Source: Clavaria fumosa
Taxonomy: Eukaryota > Basidiomycota > Agaricomycetes > Agaricales > Clavariaceae
NCBI GenBank assembly: GCA_951802425.1
Contig: OX637800.1
Span: 2,666,001-2,730,000, forward strand
Reading direction: 5' to 3'
DNA length: 64,000 nt
Part shown: in pieces, positions 54,062 to 63,718 of the stretch
Layout of the letters: each line of letters begins with the position of its first letter
Numbering within the stretch: the stretch's first letter is position 1
The notes under the pieces: generated by a model
Seen by the model: the letters and a program-made list of their open reading frames with translations, nothing else
What the model was told of the DNA's origin: nothing
Databases searched by the model: none
Made by a program: the position numbers and the translations under genes

Positions 54062-55249
54062 ATGCCGCTATCAAACTCTGAATCGTTGATCGCGACATCC
54101 CTCGCCGCCATCATGGTAGGTCGCGTCGAAGCCATGTTCCCTGTTCCCAACAACGGCCTCGCTGGGCACCTGGATGCACCTGATGATGCGTCGGTATCTC
54201 TGGCGGGGGCTCAAACAGATGCGTCGGTATCTCTGGCCGGGGCTCCAACAGCTGTCGCGATCTCGCCTCCGGATTCGGAACTGGATGCAGTTTCAAACAC
54301 TCTTGCCGCCTCCTGGGCAGAGTCGACACGGCGTAACTACAACAGAGGCATCGCCGCTTACCTAGTTTGGTGTGGAACAAGGAACATCCCTGTGCAGGAC
54401 CGTCTGCCAGCCTCCGAAACACTCCTCTGTGAATTCGGGGCTTCCTTCGCAGGCCGCTACTCCGGTTCAGCGGCGCGGAATATCTTGTCCGGGGTGCGGG
54501 CCTGGCACATTTTCTCTAATGCTCCTTGGATGGGGGGCGTGCGTCTCCAACAAGTCCTCCGTGGCGTCGAAAACCTGCGACCCGCAACCTCGATCAAACC
54601 CTTGCGTCGGCCGGTGTCAATCAATAACCTTCTTACTCTGCGCGCGTCTTGTGACGTCTCAAACCCGCTGGACGCAGCCTGCTTCGCTGCGGCGACGACC
54701 GCTTTCTGGTGTCAGAACCGGCTGGGAGAGCTGCTGCCCAACACGCAACGCCCGCGTATACCGCTCAAAGTTCCTGCACGCTCCGACCTGGGAGCCGTCA
54801 CGACAGCGAAAGGTTCACGCAGCCTGTGCCTTCCCTGGACGAAGACGACCGGGTCGCGAGGAGCCTCTGTGATCCTATGCTTCCAATCAGGACCTTCGGA
54901 CCCAATCTGGTCGATGGAAAACCACCTGCGGATAAACGACGTCCCACTCGATCTCCCACTCTTCTCCTACAACTCTGGCGGAGTGTGGACAGCGCTGTCA
55001 AAAAAGATGCTGCTCAACTGGTGCAACGGAATCTGGTTCGCGAACGGCGAACCACACGTCCTCTCTGGCCACAGCTTTCGTATTGGCGGAACGACCGAAC
55101 TTCTACTACGAGGGATCCCGCCAGATGTTGTCAGAACTTTGGGTCGTTGGGAGTCCGACTCATTTCTCGCCTATTGGCGCGACGTGGAATCCCTGGCTCA
55201 TATCCATTTGGAAGGTTCTAGATCGGCCCCGGGAATCTCGGGAATCTGA
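54062..55249 (+). CDS. Tyrosine recombinase (integrase) of the DIRS/Ngaro-like element
   Basis: 395 aa, intact, ATG at 54062. It integrates the circular DNA copy by site-specific-type recombination. The N-terminus has an 11-residue duplication (DASVSLAGAQT and DASVSLAGAPT, about residues 40-61). The SAM-like core-binding domain follows (AESTRRNYNRGIAAYLVWC). Catalytic set: Arg in CQNRLGELLP, HxxR in SGHSFRIGGTTELLLRG, Trp/His-box GRWESDSF and the nucleophile Tyr in LAYWR. All are present. It is a separate ORF after RNase H, as in Ngaro elements. Confidence 0.9.
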   Translation: MPLSNSESLIATSLAAIMVGRVEAMFPVPNNGLAGHLDAPDDASVSLAGAQTDASVSLAGAPTAVAISPPDSELDAVSNTLAASWAESTRRNYNRGIAAYLVWCGTRNIPVQDRLPASETLLCEFGASFAGRYSGSAARNILSGVRAWHIFSNAPWMGGVRLQQVLRGVENLRPATSIKPLRRPVSINNLLTLRASCDVSNPLDAACFAAATTAFWCQNRLGELLPNTQRPRIPLKVPARSDLGAVTTAKGSRSLCLPWTKTTGSRGASVILCFQSGPSDPIWSMENHLRINDVPLDLPLFSYNSGGVWTALSKKMLLNWCNGIWFANGEPHVLSGHSFRIGGTTELLLRGIPPDVVRTLGRWESDSFLAYWRDVESLAHIHLEGSRSAPGISGI

Positions 55250-55328
55250 CTTGCCTCACCGTCGAGCGGTCCTCTGGGTTGGGGGTGCCGTCTCCGCTCC
55301 CGCACGTCATTGCCCGCCGGCTCACATT

Positions 55329-55522
55329 CGGGTGGTACTGTCGCTCCCCCCCGGCACTCCCAGCCTGGCTCACACGAGTGCCTCCACTTGCCTGACCCAA
55401 GCTCTCCCATACCTAGTCTCCAGCTTACCACTGTATAGTTCACATTACATAAGCCTGCTCTCACCTATTGCATCCACTTACATAAGCCCCTCCCCTGCCT
55501 CAGCCTGAGTGCAGAGCCAAGA
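55329..55522 (+). repeat. Split direct repeat B1
   Basis: 194 bp, identical by eye to 55798-55991; ends GCAGAGCCAAGA. First B copy of the Ngaro-type terminal structure. Confidence 0.9.
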
Positions 55523-55797
55523 CGGGAGGGTTCGGTCACAAGAGTGTGACAAGAACGCGTTGTCTTGGCCAACGAAGGCCTCACGTGACTACCTCTACCT
55601 CTCGCGATCCATCGCATCTCGCAGTCCCAGATGACATCATACCCCCCCCCTCCTGCTACATATATAATCGTCCTTGCCCTCCTTCCCCTCTCCTGAACCT
55701 CCCCATTCCTCCTCACACCTGACTCACCACCTCTCCTCGCGTTACCCACCCTCCGCTCCCTGTAGGTTTACTGATTGGTGGCTGGATTCATCGTTGC
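55523..55797 (+). promoter_or_regulatory. A2 segment with TATA-like box
   Basis: 275 bp between the two B repeats, pyrimidine-rich, with CATATATAATC at about 55658. In Ngaro-type elements this would copy the 5' terminal promoter region (A1), which is missing here. Confidence 0.6.
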
Positions 55798-55991
55798 CGG
55801 GTGGTACTGTCGCTCCCCCCCGGCACTCCCAGCCTGGCTCACACGAGTGCCTCCACTTGCCTGACCCAAGCTCTCCCATACCTAGTCTCCAGCTTACCAC
55901 TGTATAGTTCACATTACATAAGCCTGCTCTCACCTATTGCATCCACTTACATAAGCCCCTCCCCTGCCTCAGCCTGAGTGCAGAGCCAAGA
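55798..55991 (+). repeat. Split direct repeat B2, 3' end of tyrosine-recombinase element
   Basis: Identical 194-bp copy of B1; the sequence changes right after CCAAGA at 55991, which marks the 3' border of the nested element. Confidence 0.85.
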
Positions 55992-56046
55992 ATAACGAAT
56001 AAAACCTGCTCCCCGGCGATCGCGTTGAGCCTTGCTCCGCACCCAC

Positions 56047-56071
56047 TTTTGTAAAGTTGCATTACAAAAGA
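56047..56071. other. Perfect 9-bp hairpin
   Basis: CTTTTGTAA, a 7-nt loop, then TTACAAAAG. It lies in the leader just after the nested element. Role unknown. Confidence 0.4.
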
Positions 56072-56080
56072 ATAAAATAA

Positions 56081-56938
56081 AATAAAACGGAAAACCTCTT
56101 TGTCCGACCCTTTGTGGGTAATTTTCCTTTCTTGGAAGATTGCCTACACATAAAGTCTTGCCCCGGGAAGGTTATTCTTTTCCCGAGAGAAGGCTATCCT
56201 CCATCAAGGGAAGGACAAGGAGCACACTGCTCCTGTTCCCAGCTGAGATGCCGGCTAGGGGATAATAAACAAGGCGTCCTCCAATACATCGACTTTCGTC
56301 TGGAAACAGCGAAAGCCATTAGATCCATTTGTGGTCAACTCCGAAAGGAGTCTCACAACCACAACTCACAAAGTCACCTCTGGGAAGACGAAGGTCCGTG
56401 GTTGGACTACTTCCCCGAGATACCCGAAATCACGGTAGATCCTCCGTGCTCCCCACCGGATCATTTACATATAAAAGTCCCCGTCCGTGGTTCCTTGTGG
56501 ATTGTAGATTCACAAGGACAAGTAAACATAGTCCCGGACCTAAGAAGCCAAGATGAGCTTCATGGGTCCAGGTGGTGGTCATCGTGGTGGTGCCGGCAAA
56601 GGCACCAGAGGCAAAGGGAAGCAGAGGGAGAATCCCGAGGGACCGCAACCACCACAGCCGCCCCCTCGAGACCCGCCCCTTCCGCCTCGCTCTCGCCGTC
56701 CGTCCCGTGCTCCCTCTCAGGCATCGCAGGGCGGAACACCCCAGCAACCACCACAACCACCACAGCCGGATCCTCAAGGATCCGGCCCAGCGCCAGAACA
56801 GACACAGCCGCCGCCGGACCCTCCTCCCGACAACGACGAAGAGTCGATGAGAACGGGTTCCCTATATGGGACCCCGCCCCATACGACGAGGGTCTCACTG
56901 ACCCCCCAGCCGACCCCCCACCACCCTACGACTGGTGA
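56081..56938 (+). CDS. ORF upstream of gag in Gypsy-3 (ORF0-like), N-terminus missing
   Basis: An open frame with no ATG near its start. The first part reads like real protein (ETAKAIRSICGQLRKESHNH, GPWLDYFPEIPEITVDPP, GSLWIVDSQGQVNIVPDL) up to about 56560. After that it overlaps gag in another frame and becomes low-complexity. It may be an N-terminal extension whose beginning was cut off by the nested insertion, or an ORF coupled to gag by frameshifting. No domain was recognised. Gypsy-1 also has an unrelated-looking ORF in this place. Confidence 0.45.
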   Translation, partial: NKTENLFVRPFVGNFPFLEDCLHIKSCPGKVILFPREGYPPSREGQGAHCSCSQLRCRLGDNKQGVLQYIDFRLETAKAIRSICGQLRKESHNHNSQSHLWEDEGPWLDYFPEIPEITVDPPCSPPDHLHIKVPVRGSLWIVDSQGQVNIVPDLRSQDELHGSRWWSSWWCRQRHQRQREAEGESRGTATTTAAPSRPAPSASLSPSVPCSLSGIAGRNTPATTTTTTAGSSRIRPSARTDTAAAGPSSRQRRRVDENGFPIWDPAPYDEGLTDPPADPPPPYDW

Positions 56939-58010
56939 AGGGCGGCTAAAATTAACACCGCCGTCTCCATTTGATGGAGACAAGAAAAAATTCAAGGGCT
57001 TCCTCAGGAGGCTCAAATTGTACTTCACAGCTGACTCAGCTCAGTTTGCGAACCCCATCAACAGAGTCATACTGACTCTGTCACTCTGCAGTGAGGGGTC
57101 TGCAGAAACCTGGGCTCAAAATATCCAGGATAAGTATGACTACGATGGCTGGCCATCGTGGGGACTTTTCCTGGAGCATTTTAAGCTCCGCTTTGAGGAC
57201 AGGGGCAATCAGGAGGATGCCTTCATTGCCCTAGATGGCCTCAACTTCCGCTCTGGAAAAGCGGAAGACTACTTCGACAGGTTCGAAGAGTTAGCAATCG
57301 CCGCGGATATTGACCCCGGACTTTTGGTCAATTTCCCTTTTGTAAAACAAATATTGGAGAGACAGGTCTCTCGCAATATTATAAAAACAATTTACGCGAT
57401 GGGATTGATTCCCACCAGTTATACGCAGTACAAACTGCGCATAACCAACATTGACGAGTCCGACACTCGGTTTAAAACCCGAATTGAAGGACTCGAGAGA
57501 CAAACGAGAGTGCGACCAACCCCTAGTGGGAAAGTCGCCGTGCCTACGAGAGTGGCACCTAAACCCCCTATGTGGAGCAAGCCTCCACCTAGGTACACTA
57601 CCCCTGGCAGGCCAGCACCTCCAGCGGTAGCACCCGCAGCTCCCCCCACCTATAAACAAGTGGTAGACCCGAGAGGGGTGCCCACTTGTCACAGGTGCGG
57701 GAAGACTGGACACTTCATCAAGAACTGTCCAGTACCAGGACCCCCTGGAGGGGTAAAAGCACGCGCCCTCGACGGCATTGACAAGGCCGAAGAAGAAGCT
57801 CCTCAGGAAGAACAATCTGAGGAGGAAGAGGATGAAACTCCTCAGCACGAATACGCTGAGGAGATAGACGTTGAAGAAGTCTGCGAAGAAAACGCAGCCC
57901 TGAAGGACCATGTACGGCTCCTTCAGGAACAAATCGCACAACTGACCCAGGCGGTCAGGGAGTTACAAGGAGCAGGCTCCTCACAGGATTTTCGCGGAGC
58001 CAGGAAGTGA
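56553..58010 (+). CDS. gag: Gypsy-3 gag
   Basis: 485 aa, intact. The N-terminal 115 residues are Pro/Gln/Arg-rich. The capsid-like region follows (FDGDKKKFKGFLRRLKLYF, then FLEHFKLRFED and AEDYFDRFEELAIAADI). A CX2CX4HX4C zinc knuckle (CHRCGKTGHFIKNC) lies near residue 380, then an acidic Glu-rich stretch and a coiled-coil-like end (ENAALKDHVRLLQEQIAQLT). The stop overlaps the open start of the pol frame (58007), so a -1 frameshift or reinitiation would be needed for pol. Confidence 0.9.
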   Translation: MSFMGPGGGHRGGAGKGTRGKGKQRENPEGPQPPQPPPRDPPLPPRSRRPSRAPSQASQGGTPQQPPQPPQPDPQGSGPAPEQTQPPPDPPPDNDEESMRTGSLYGTPPHTTRVSLTPQPTPHHPTTGEGRLKLTPPSPFDGDKKKFKGFLRRLKLYFTADSAQFANPINRVILTLSLCSEGSAETWAQNIQDKYDYDGWPSWGLFLEHFKLRFEDRGNQEDAFIALDGLNFRSGKAEDYFDRFEELAIAADIDPGLLVNFPFVKQILERQVSRNIIKTIYAMGLIPTSYTQYKLRITNIDESDTRFKTRIEGLERQTRVRPTPSGKVAVPTRVAPKPPMWSKPPPRYTTPGRPAPPAVAPAAPPTYKQVVDPRGVPTCHRCGKTGHFIKNCPVPGPPGGVKARALDGIDKAEEEAPQEEQSEEEEDETPQHEYAEEIDVEEVCEENAALKDHVRLLQEQIAQLTQAVRELQGAGSSQDFRGARK

Positions 58011-61000
58011 GCGCACCCACCAAGGCGCCTGGCCCCCTATACCCAACTCACCATAGTGTCATGGACTACAGTACTGGAAGTAGCTCGAATGTAGACAATT
58101 TACTTACAAAAATTACAAAAAACAATAGTGTAGTACAGAAGTATGCTGAAAAGGAAAGCAGCCACGCTTCCCTGAGTATGGTGAATATTACTACACTCCG
58201 GAAAGAAAGCGAATCGGATTACTTTACATATCATTTTCTTCCAAATAATTTAGTTGAAATTCATAGCATCTTCCATACACTTGGTGAGACCGGTGCGAAA
58301 GATGAGAATCCTGTGAAACCTCCGAAAACAGACATAATACCCTGTGCTGGCAGGAAATGTCTGGAAGTAGAAATCAGCCTTCAGCAAGGGATAAATGCCA
58401 CCCCAGTCAAAGTACTAGCCCTGATTGACTCAGGCTGTACCATTTCTATCATGGATCAGCAATGGGCTAAAGAGCAAAAACTCGTCACTACCCCATTAGC
58501 TAGACCCATGAAAGCACGACTGGCAGACGGAAGTTGGAGTGCAAATGAAGCCACCAATTCCGTAAGAACTACAGTGCTCATCGGCCAGCATCATGTTCAG
58601 GAAATAGAATTTCCCCTGTTCAATACTGGCTCAAGCAAAGTCTATTTGGGCTATGACTGGTTGAAAAATAACCACCCCCAAATAAACTGGGCAGAGCGCT
58701 GGATCTCACTCCCTAGATGGGATTCTTCTTTAGTGGCCACCATCGCAATAAACGTGGTTGACGTTGACTTCCTTCCAGATCTGATGAAGGAATTCCCCAC
58801 CGTTTTTAGCAATGCCATATTCAAAAAGGGAGCTATAAGCCGACCTGGCTTTGATATGCACATAGAGTTGAAGCCTGGTGCTCAACCCTTCAGGTCGAAA
58901 CTGTACCCTATGAACCCCAAGCATACACAAAAGTGCCGAGAGTATCTCGATCAGGCTCTCGCATGAGGACATATTGAGGAATGTAGACACACAGAATGGT
59001 CATCGCCCTTCTTCTTTAAAAAGGAAATGCAAAGGGATGGATCTTATAGACTAAGACCCATAGTCGATTACACGAAGCTAAACGACTTAACTGTCAAGAA
59101 CAGTTACCCTCTTCCTTTAATAAGGGACCTCATCGATGGAATCGGCAATGATGACCTTTTTACATTACTCGACGTCTTATGGGGTTTCCATAATATCCCT
59201 ATGGATGAATGGTCACAGCTGCTTGCAGCTTTTTGTACAGTTTTCGGTAACTACATACCGAAAGTCATGCAGTTTGGAATGTGCAATGCGCCTAGCCAAT
59301 TCCAAGGCATGATGAACAAGGCGTTAGAAAAGGAAATCGCTACTGGACATGTGAAAGTATACGTCGATGACATACTTATCCACACTAAAAGTTCAGAAAA
59401 GGATTTCCACCGTTCTCTCGTGAGGCGAGTCCTCACAGCACTGCGAGAATTTAGTTTGTGCGTGAGACCAGAAAAATGTGAATTTGAGGTTAACAGGACT
59501 ACATACCTTGGATTGATTATATCCAAAGGGAAGATTGAACTGTCACCAAAAAAGTGCAGCGGGATCCAGGATTGGCCCATCCCGAAAAACCTCAAAGAAC
59601 TCCAAAAATTCATAGGTCTCCTAAACTATTATAGGAGGTTCATCCCCAACTTCTCGAAGGTCGCCAAACCCTTGCATGAACTTACAGGGTTGGAACCTTG
59701 GGCCTGGACGCCCATACGCCAGGCAGCCTTCGAAGAGCTTAAAAGGCTCTTGATGAACCCCCCAGTGCTCCGTTCCCCACTCGAAAGAGGCCAGTTCCGA
59801 ATCGAGTGCGATGCTAGTAACTATGCCACTGGTGCTGTTCTTTCGCAAAAAGACGAAAGCGGGAAATGGCACCCCATAGATTACTTAAGCAAGGGAATGT
59901 CCTCCGCTGAGCAGAATTATGAGATTTATGATAAAGAATTGATGTCGATCATCAGAGCTTTTCGTGAGTGGTCCAAGTGGCTTTTGTCACCACCAGACCC
60001 TGTCGAGGTCTGGACCGACCACCAGAATCTCCTATATTTCCGGAAACCTCAGAACCTCAATGGTAGACAGGCCAGATGGATGATGGAGCTCCAAAACTAT
60101 AACTATACACTCCATCACATAAAAGGAAAGAACAACAGCCGTGCCGACCTTCTTTCCCGAAGGCCTGGACATGATGAGGGACATAACGACAATAAAGATG
60201 TCACCCTCATTAAACCTGAGCATCTGAGAGTCCGAAATATAGTATCGATTGGACCGGACTCCAATCTAGAAAAACAAATAAAAGCCGCAACCAAGAAATC
60301 CCCTCCAACTGAGGTTGGACGATACTGGTTGGAAACCAGTGAGGGTTTCTGGATGCACAAAAACAGACTGTGGATTCCTCCGGACACGGCCCTCTGAGAG
60401 AGGATAATTCGGAGTCATCATGACACCCCGCTCGCAGGACACCCAGGTCCTGAAAGGACACGTGAGCTAATTGAGCGTAATTACTGGTGGCAGGAACTCC
60501 GCCAGGATACCCTCAAATACGCACATGCCTGCAACTGGTGTCAGAGAAATAAGGTGGACCGGACTAAGCGAGCTAATCCGCTCCACCCACACGCCATCCC
60601 ACCTGGACCGTGGGAAGAAATCACATGGGACATAATTGGACCAATCCCTAAGTCCAAGTCCTATGATGGAATCTTAGTAATCGTAGACCGATTCACTAAG
60701 CGCCTCATACTGCAGGCAGTAAAGATGAAACTCACCACAGACGAGGCCTTGGCCATCCTCCGTGATAGAGTATTCAGGGAGCATGGACTCCCTAAGAAAA
60801 TAATCAGTGACAGAGACAGGAGGTTTACCTCCGCGCTCATCACTGCCTTTTATAAAGCCATGGGGATTCAGGCAAATCCCTCCACGGCTTATCGTCCGCA
60901 AACAGACGGACAGTCCGAGCGGACCAATCAGGAAATCGAGACTTTCCTGAGACATTACATTACACACCGCCAGGATGATTGGACAACTTGGCTGCCTACA

Positions 61001-61810
61001 GCCGAGTTCTCTTATAATGACAAGGTGAACTCCGCGACGGGGTATACACCTTTCTATTTAGACTTTGGGAGACACCCTTGGAAAGGGGAAATCTCAAAGA
61101 AGTCCACTGACGTACCACATGTGGATAAACTTGTCGAGGACTTATTAGAGGCTAGAGAGAAAGCTAGACTTTCTCTTGAAAAGGCAGCGGAGCAAATGAA
61201 GCTCCAGTACGACCAACATAGGAAGACAGCCCTTGTATACAAAAAAGGAGATTTGGTCTGGCTAGACACCAAGAACCTTAAACTCCCCAAGGGACTGACC
61301 CCCAAGTTGGCAGGGAAAAGAGTAGGACCCTTCCCCGTTGAATCCAAAGTGGGAGAAGGAGCGTATCGTCTAACGCTCCCACCACAATGGAAAATACATA
61401 ATGTATTTTCGGAAGGGCTCCTGAAACCCTATGTACCGCCTGCATTCCCTAGCCAGGAACGCGAACCTCCTCCACCCCCTGAAATCATCGGTGACGAACC
61501 AGAATATAATGTCGAGAAAATTATCGACTCTAAACTCGAAGGACAAGCAAGAAAGATAAAATACTTGGTACTCTGGGAAGGTTACCCCAAAGAAGAAGCT
61601 ACATGGGAACCTTTGGAAAATCTTAGGAACGCAAAGGAAGCCATCCAAGATTTCCACAATAAACACCCAGAGGCACCAAGGAAACTTAGGGCAATAGACC
61701 ATGCCCAGTTATCCTTCTGTCCTTACGAGAATCTCACCGATTGGGAAGGGGAAGTCCAAGACTGGACTCATGGACACGTTCATGTGGACATGAACCTGGG
61801 AGGGGGGTAA
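58007..61810 (+). pseudogene. pol: Gypsy-3 pol, two in-frame TGA codons
   Basis: One reading frame from 58007 to the TAA at 61808-61810, cut by TGA at 58964-58966 (ALA*GHIEE) and 60395-60397 (DTAL*ERII). Both positions suit Arg (CGA), so CpG transitions are likely. Domains: aspartic protease (ALIDSGCTISIMD, about 58420); RT (RLRPIVDYTKLN, VYVDDILIHTK at about 59360); RNase H (IECDASNYATGAVLSQ, YDKELMSII); integrase zinc finger (HHDTPLAGHPGP ... CNWCQRNKVDRTK, about 60415-60560); DDE core (ITWDIIGPI, IISDRDRRFTSAL, RPQTDGQSERTNQE); chromodomain (YLVLWEGYPKEEATWEP, about 61560). First ATG at 58061. Inactive as written but otherwise complete. Confidence 0.92.
61797..61810 (+). promoter_or_regulatory. 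Gypsy-3 polypurine tract
   Basis: GGGAGGGGGGTAA next to the 3' LTR; it overlaps the pol stop codon. Confidence 0.75.
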
Positions 61811-62648
61811 TGTAAGGATAATCGAATTTCCTTACATAATTATTACCGTGAAGCGCCTGGCATTTAGCGCCCACAACCGAAGCGCTCACTTTGAGCGCCT
61901 ACTGGATTAAGCGCCCGTCTAGCGCGCATCCGCTTAGTAATAGGTCCGCGCTAATATGACTCTAAGCGCCCATATTAGCGCCGGTATTACTTAAGCATAA
62001 TTGGTGCTTAGTAAAGCAAGGCTTGAGCGTCGCTCGCCCACGTGGAACATCAAGCCACGTGACTAATGGCTCGCACGGACCATAGAACACCCGTGCACCT
62101 ATTGGACTTAACTTGTCCCTAATCGTGCCGAGGCCCGGCTAGGTATGGCACCTAGTCCGAGAAGCCCAAGTATTAGGCACACCCAAAAAGGCAACTACCA
62201 TAAGCGCCGGACCAGCGCTTATGCCTACACGTGACTGGACCGACTTCCATGAAGTCCGGATCACAGGCAGTGACAATAATGAGGGAATTCCCACAGAGGA
62301 CTTCTGTGACTGATGAAAGACCACACTAGGAAGGCACCCTGGTCTGTGCGCGCTGCGGACAGTCAGCAACCACGCTTCTTAGGCACATGTTCCCGTGCCT
62401 TGTGATATAGAAGCAGTGTTGTACCGCATGGACCATGATAAGGAGATAAGGCCCATTAGTATAAGTAGTCAGTCGTTCACTCGTCTTAGTTCCCTCGTCT
62501 TCGACCTGGTCTATACCCGACCAGCTCCTGTCTGTAGAATAGACTCATTGTAGTTGCCTATAGATTTCGTTACCCCCGACTTCGACTCCGGGCTTCTGAG
62601 ACTGAGTCACACCGCAACCCCAGTTGAGCTGGTGGCCGGTCGCTGACA
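61811..62648 (+). repeat. Gypsy-3 3' LTR
   Basis: 838 bp, TG...CA; shows the empty MITE site. It differs from the left LTR at six positions, all CpG transitions (five decayed in the left copy, one in the right). Confidence 0.93.
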
Positions 62649-62917
62649 TGCGGCTCAGACATGTGTGAGGATTGGTGACTGCTGTGAATATTGCCAAGGG
62701 TATTTTGCAACAGTTGGGATAGAGCATAACTGGCTCCAGACAAATATTGGGGGTTCAATTGCTTGTAGAATTGCTCATAGTTATACAAGGGAGGTGAAGG
62801 TTGATATGGATGTCCTGGGCAAATAAATACATTATTTGCCTTAACATGCTGTTCTGAATATGCTGAGTACTCTGTTCCTCCAGAATATTGCCAATGCAGT
62901 AACATAGTTGGAACCAT
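62649..62917 (-). pseudogene. Host ORF, other part split off by Gypsy-3
   Basis: Minus-strand frame starting at an ATG at 62917 (or further upstream in a spliced form): Tyr/Gln/Ser-rich (LYNYEQFYKQLNPQYLSGAS, HSSHQSSHMSEPH). It enters the Gypsy-3 right flank and continues in frame at the left flank (AMSNKPEPYMSQ, 47515 down). Codon use is more AT-rich than in the 47 kb part. The protein is not recognised. Confidence 0.45.
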
Positions 62918-63718
62918 TATTAAAATAGTTCAGAAATGATGCAGTTGAGCTAGTACAGGATTCAGGACACAATGGAAAAGCTCCAAATCCGGAGTAGTTG
63001 CACAGCCACAATTGCCTAATTACTAAATTAGTCCACTCACATCCCCATTACCCCATACTCCCCACACCTGGTGTTTTGGCTTCCACAGCATGATTCAAGC
63101 TTTGTTTTGGTGAGACAAAATGTTCCTATAACATATTTGAGACAATCCTTCAAGATAGATTTTCTTTATTTGGCCTCATTGCTGAGATATGGCATATACA
63201 TGGGGCATATCTCAAGAATGAAGCAAAATTTAAAAGTCCAAGCTGGAAGGATTTACTTTAATAATTATTTGGAACACTTTTTACACTCAAAACTTTTGTA
63301 TCTGGTCTGTGGAAGGCAGAACACTGTGGATCAGTAATTTGTAATTTGGCATGTGACTTTGTTCGTGTCACGTGATTTTGGCTGAAGCTGCCGGACTTGC
63401 CACACAATATAACCGCCGGCCGCACAAGGTCATCAATCCCGCCTTTTTATATCCGGTACGTTCGGCTCACCACGAAATGCCGTCCGCGCTCTCTGGGTGT
63501 GCATCACAGTTGCGGAGAACGTGGACAACAGTTTGAAAGTCGAGCGGGAGAGAGGCTTTCGACGATACCCTACTCACCATCCCTGGGACTCTGCTGGGAT
63601 GGTGCAGAGGCAACCATGCCAAGGATGCAAAGCCCGGATCAGGGCTATGATATCCGCCATCACCGGTGATGACGGGGTGATAAGGTACAGCTTTGCGAGG
63701 TCTCTCCTGACAACGACA
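62918..63718. other. AT-rich spacer and upstream region of the last gene
   Basis: AT-rich to about 63340, with no clear ORF. A TTTTTATAT box at about 63444 precedes the next gene. The frame of that gene is open back to 63413 with ATGs at 63599 and 63647, so its start could be earlier. Confidence 0.45.

Larger units (their letters stand above)
50184..55991 (+). mobile_element. DIRS/Ngaro-like tyrosine-recombinase retroelement, 5'-incomplete
   Basis: Encodes a zinc-finger Gag, RT-RNase H of the DIRS type and a tyrosine recombinase, with no integrase or protease. Its 3' end has two identical 194-bp repeats (55329-55522 and 55798-55991) around a unique 275-bp segment with a TATA-like box. This is the B1-A2-B2 part of the split direct repeats of Ngaro-type elements. 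The expected A1 copy of 55523-55797 was not found on the 5' side. No target duplication is expected for this class. The left border is approximate. Nested in the Gypsy-3 leader. Confidence 0.82.
47519..62648 (+). mobile_element. Gypsy-3: Ty3/gypsy chromovirus carrying two nested elements
   Basis: LTRs of 838 bp (left 47519-48657, enlarged by a 293-bp MITE plus its 8-bp duplication; right 61811-62648). Flanks are TGCAG (47514-47518) and TGCGG (62649-62653), a 5-bp duplication with one CpG-type change. Order: LTR, PBS, leader, nested tyrosine-recombinase element, ORF0, gag, pol, PPT, LTR. pol has two in-frame TGA codons, and all six LTR differences are CpG transitions. Without the nested elements the element would be roughly 9 kb. 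Confidence 0.92.

Noticed and set aside
55329..55991. The 194-bp repeats as a solo LTR pair
   Set aside because: Only 275 bp apart, directly after a tyrosine recombinase, no target duplication, no TG..CA ends. Fits B1-A2-B2 of a Ngaro-type element better.
57291..57941. 216-codon minus-strand ORF in Gypsy-3 gag
   Set aside because: Antisense shadow of gag with no recognisable features.
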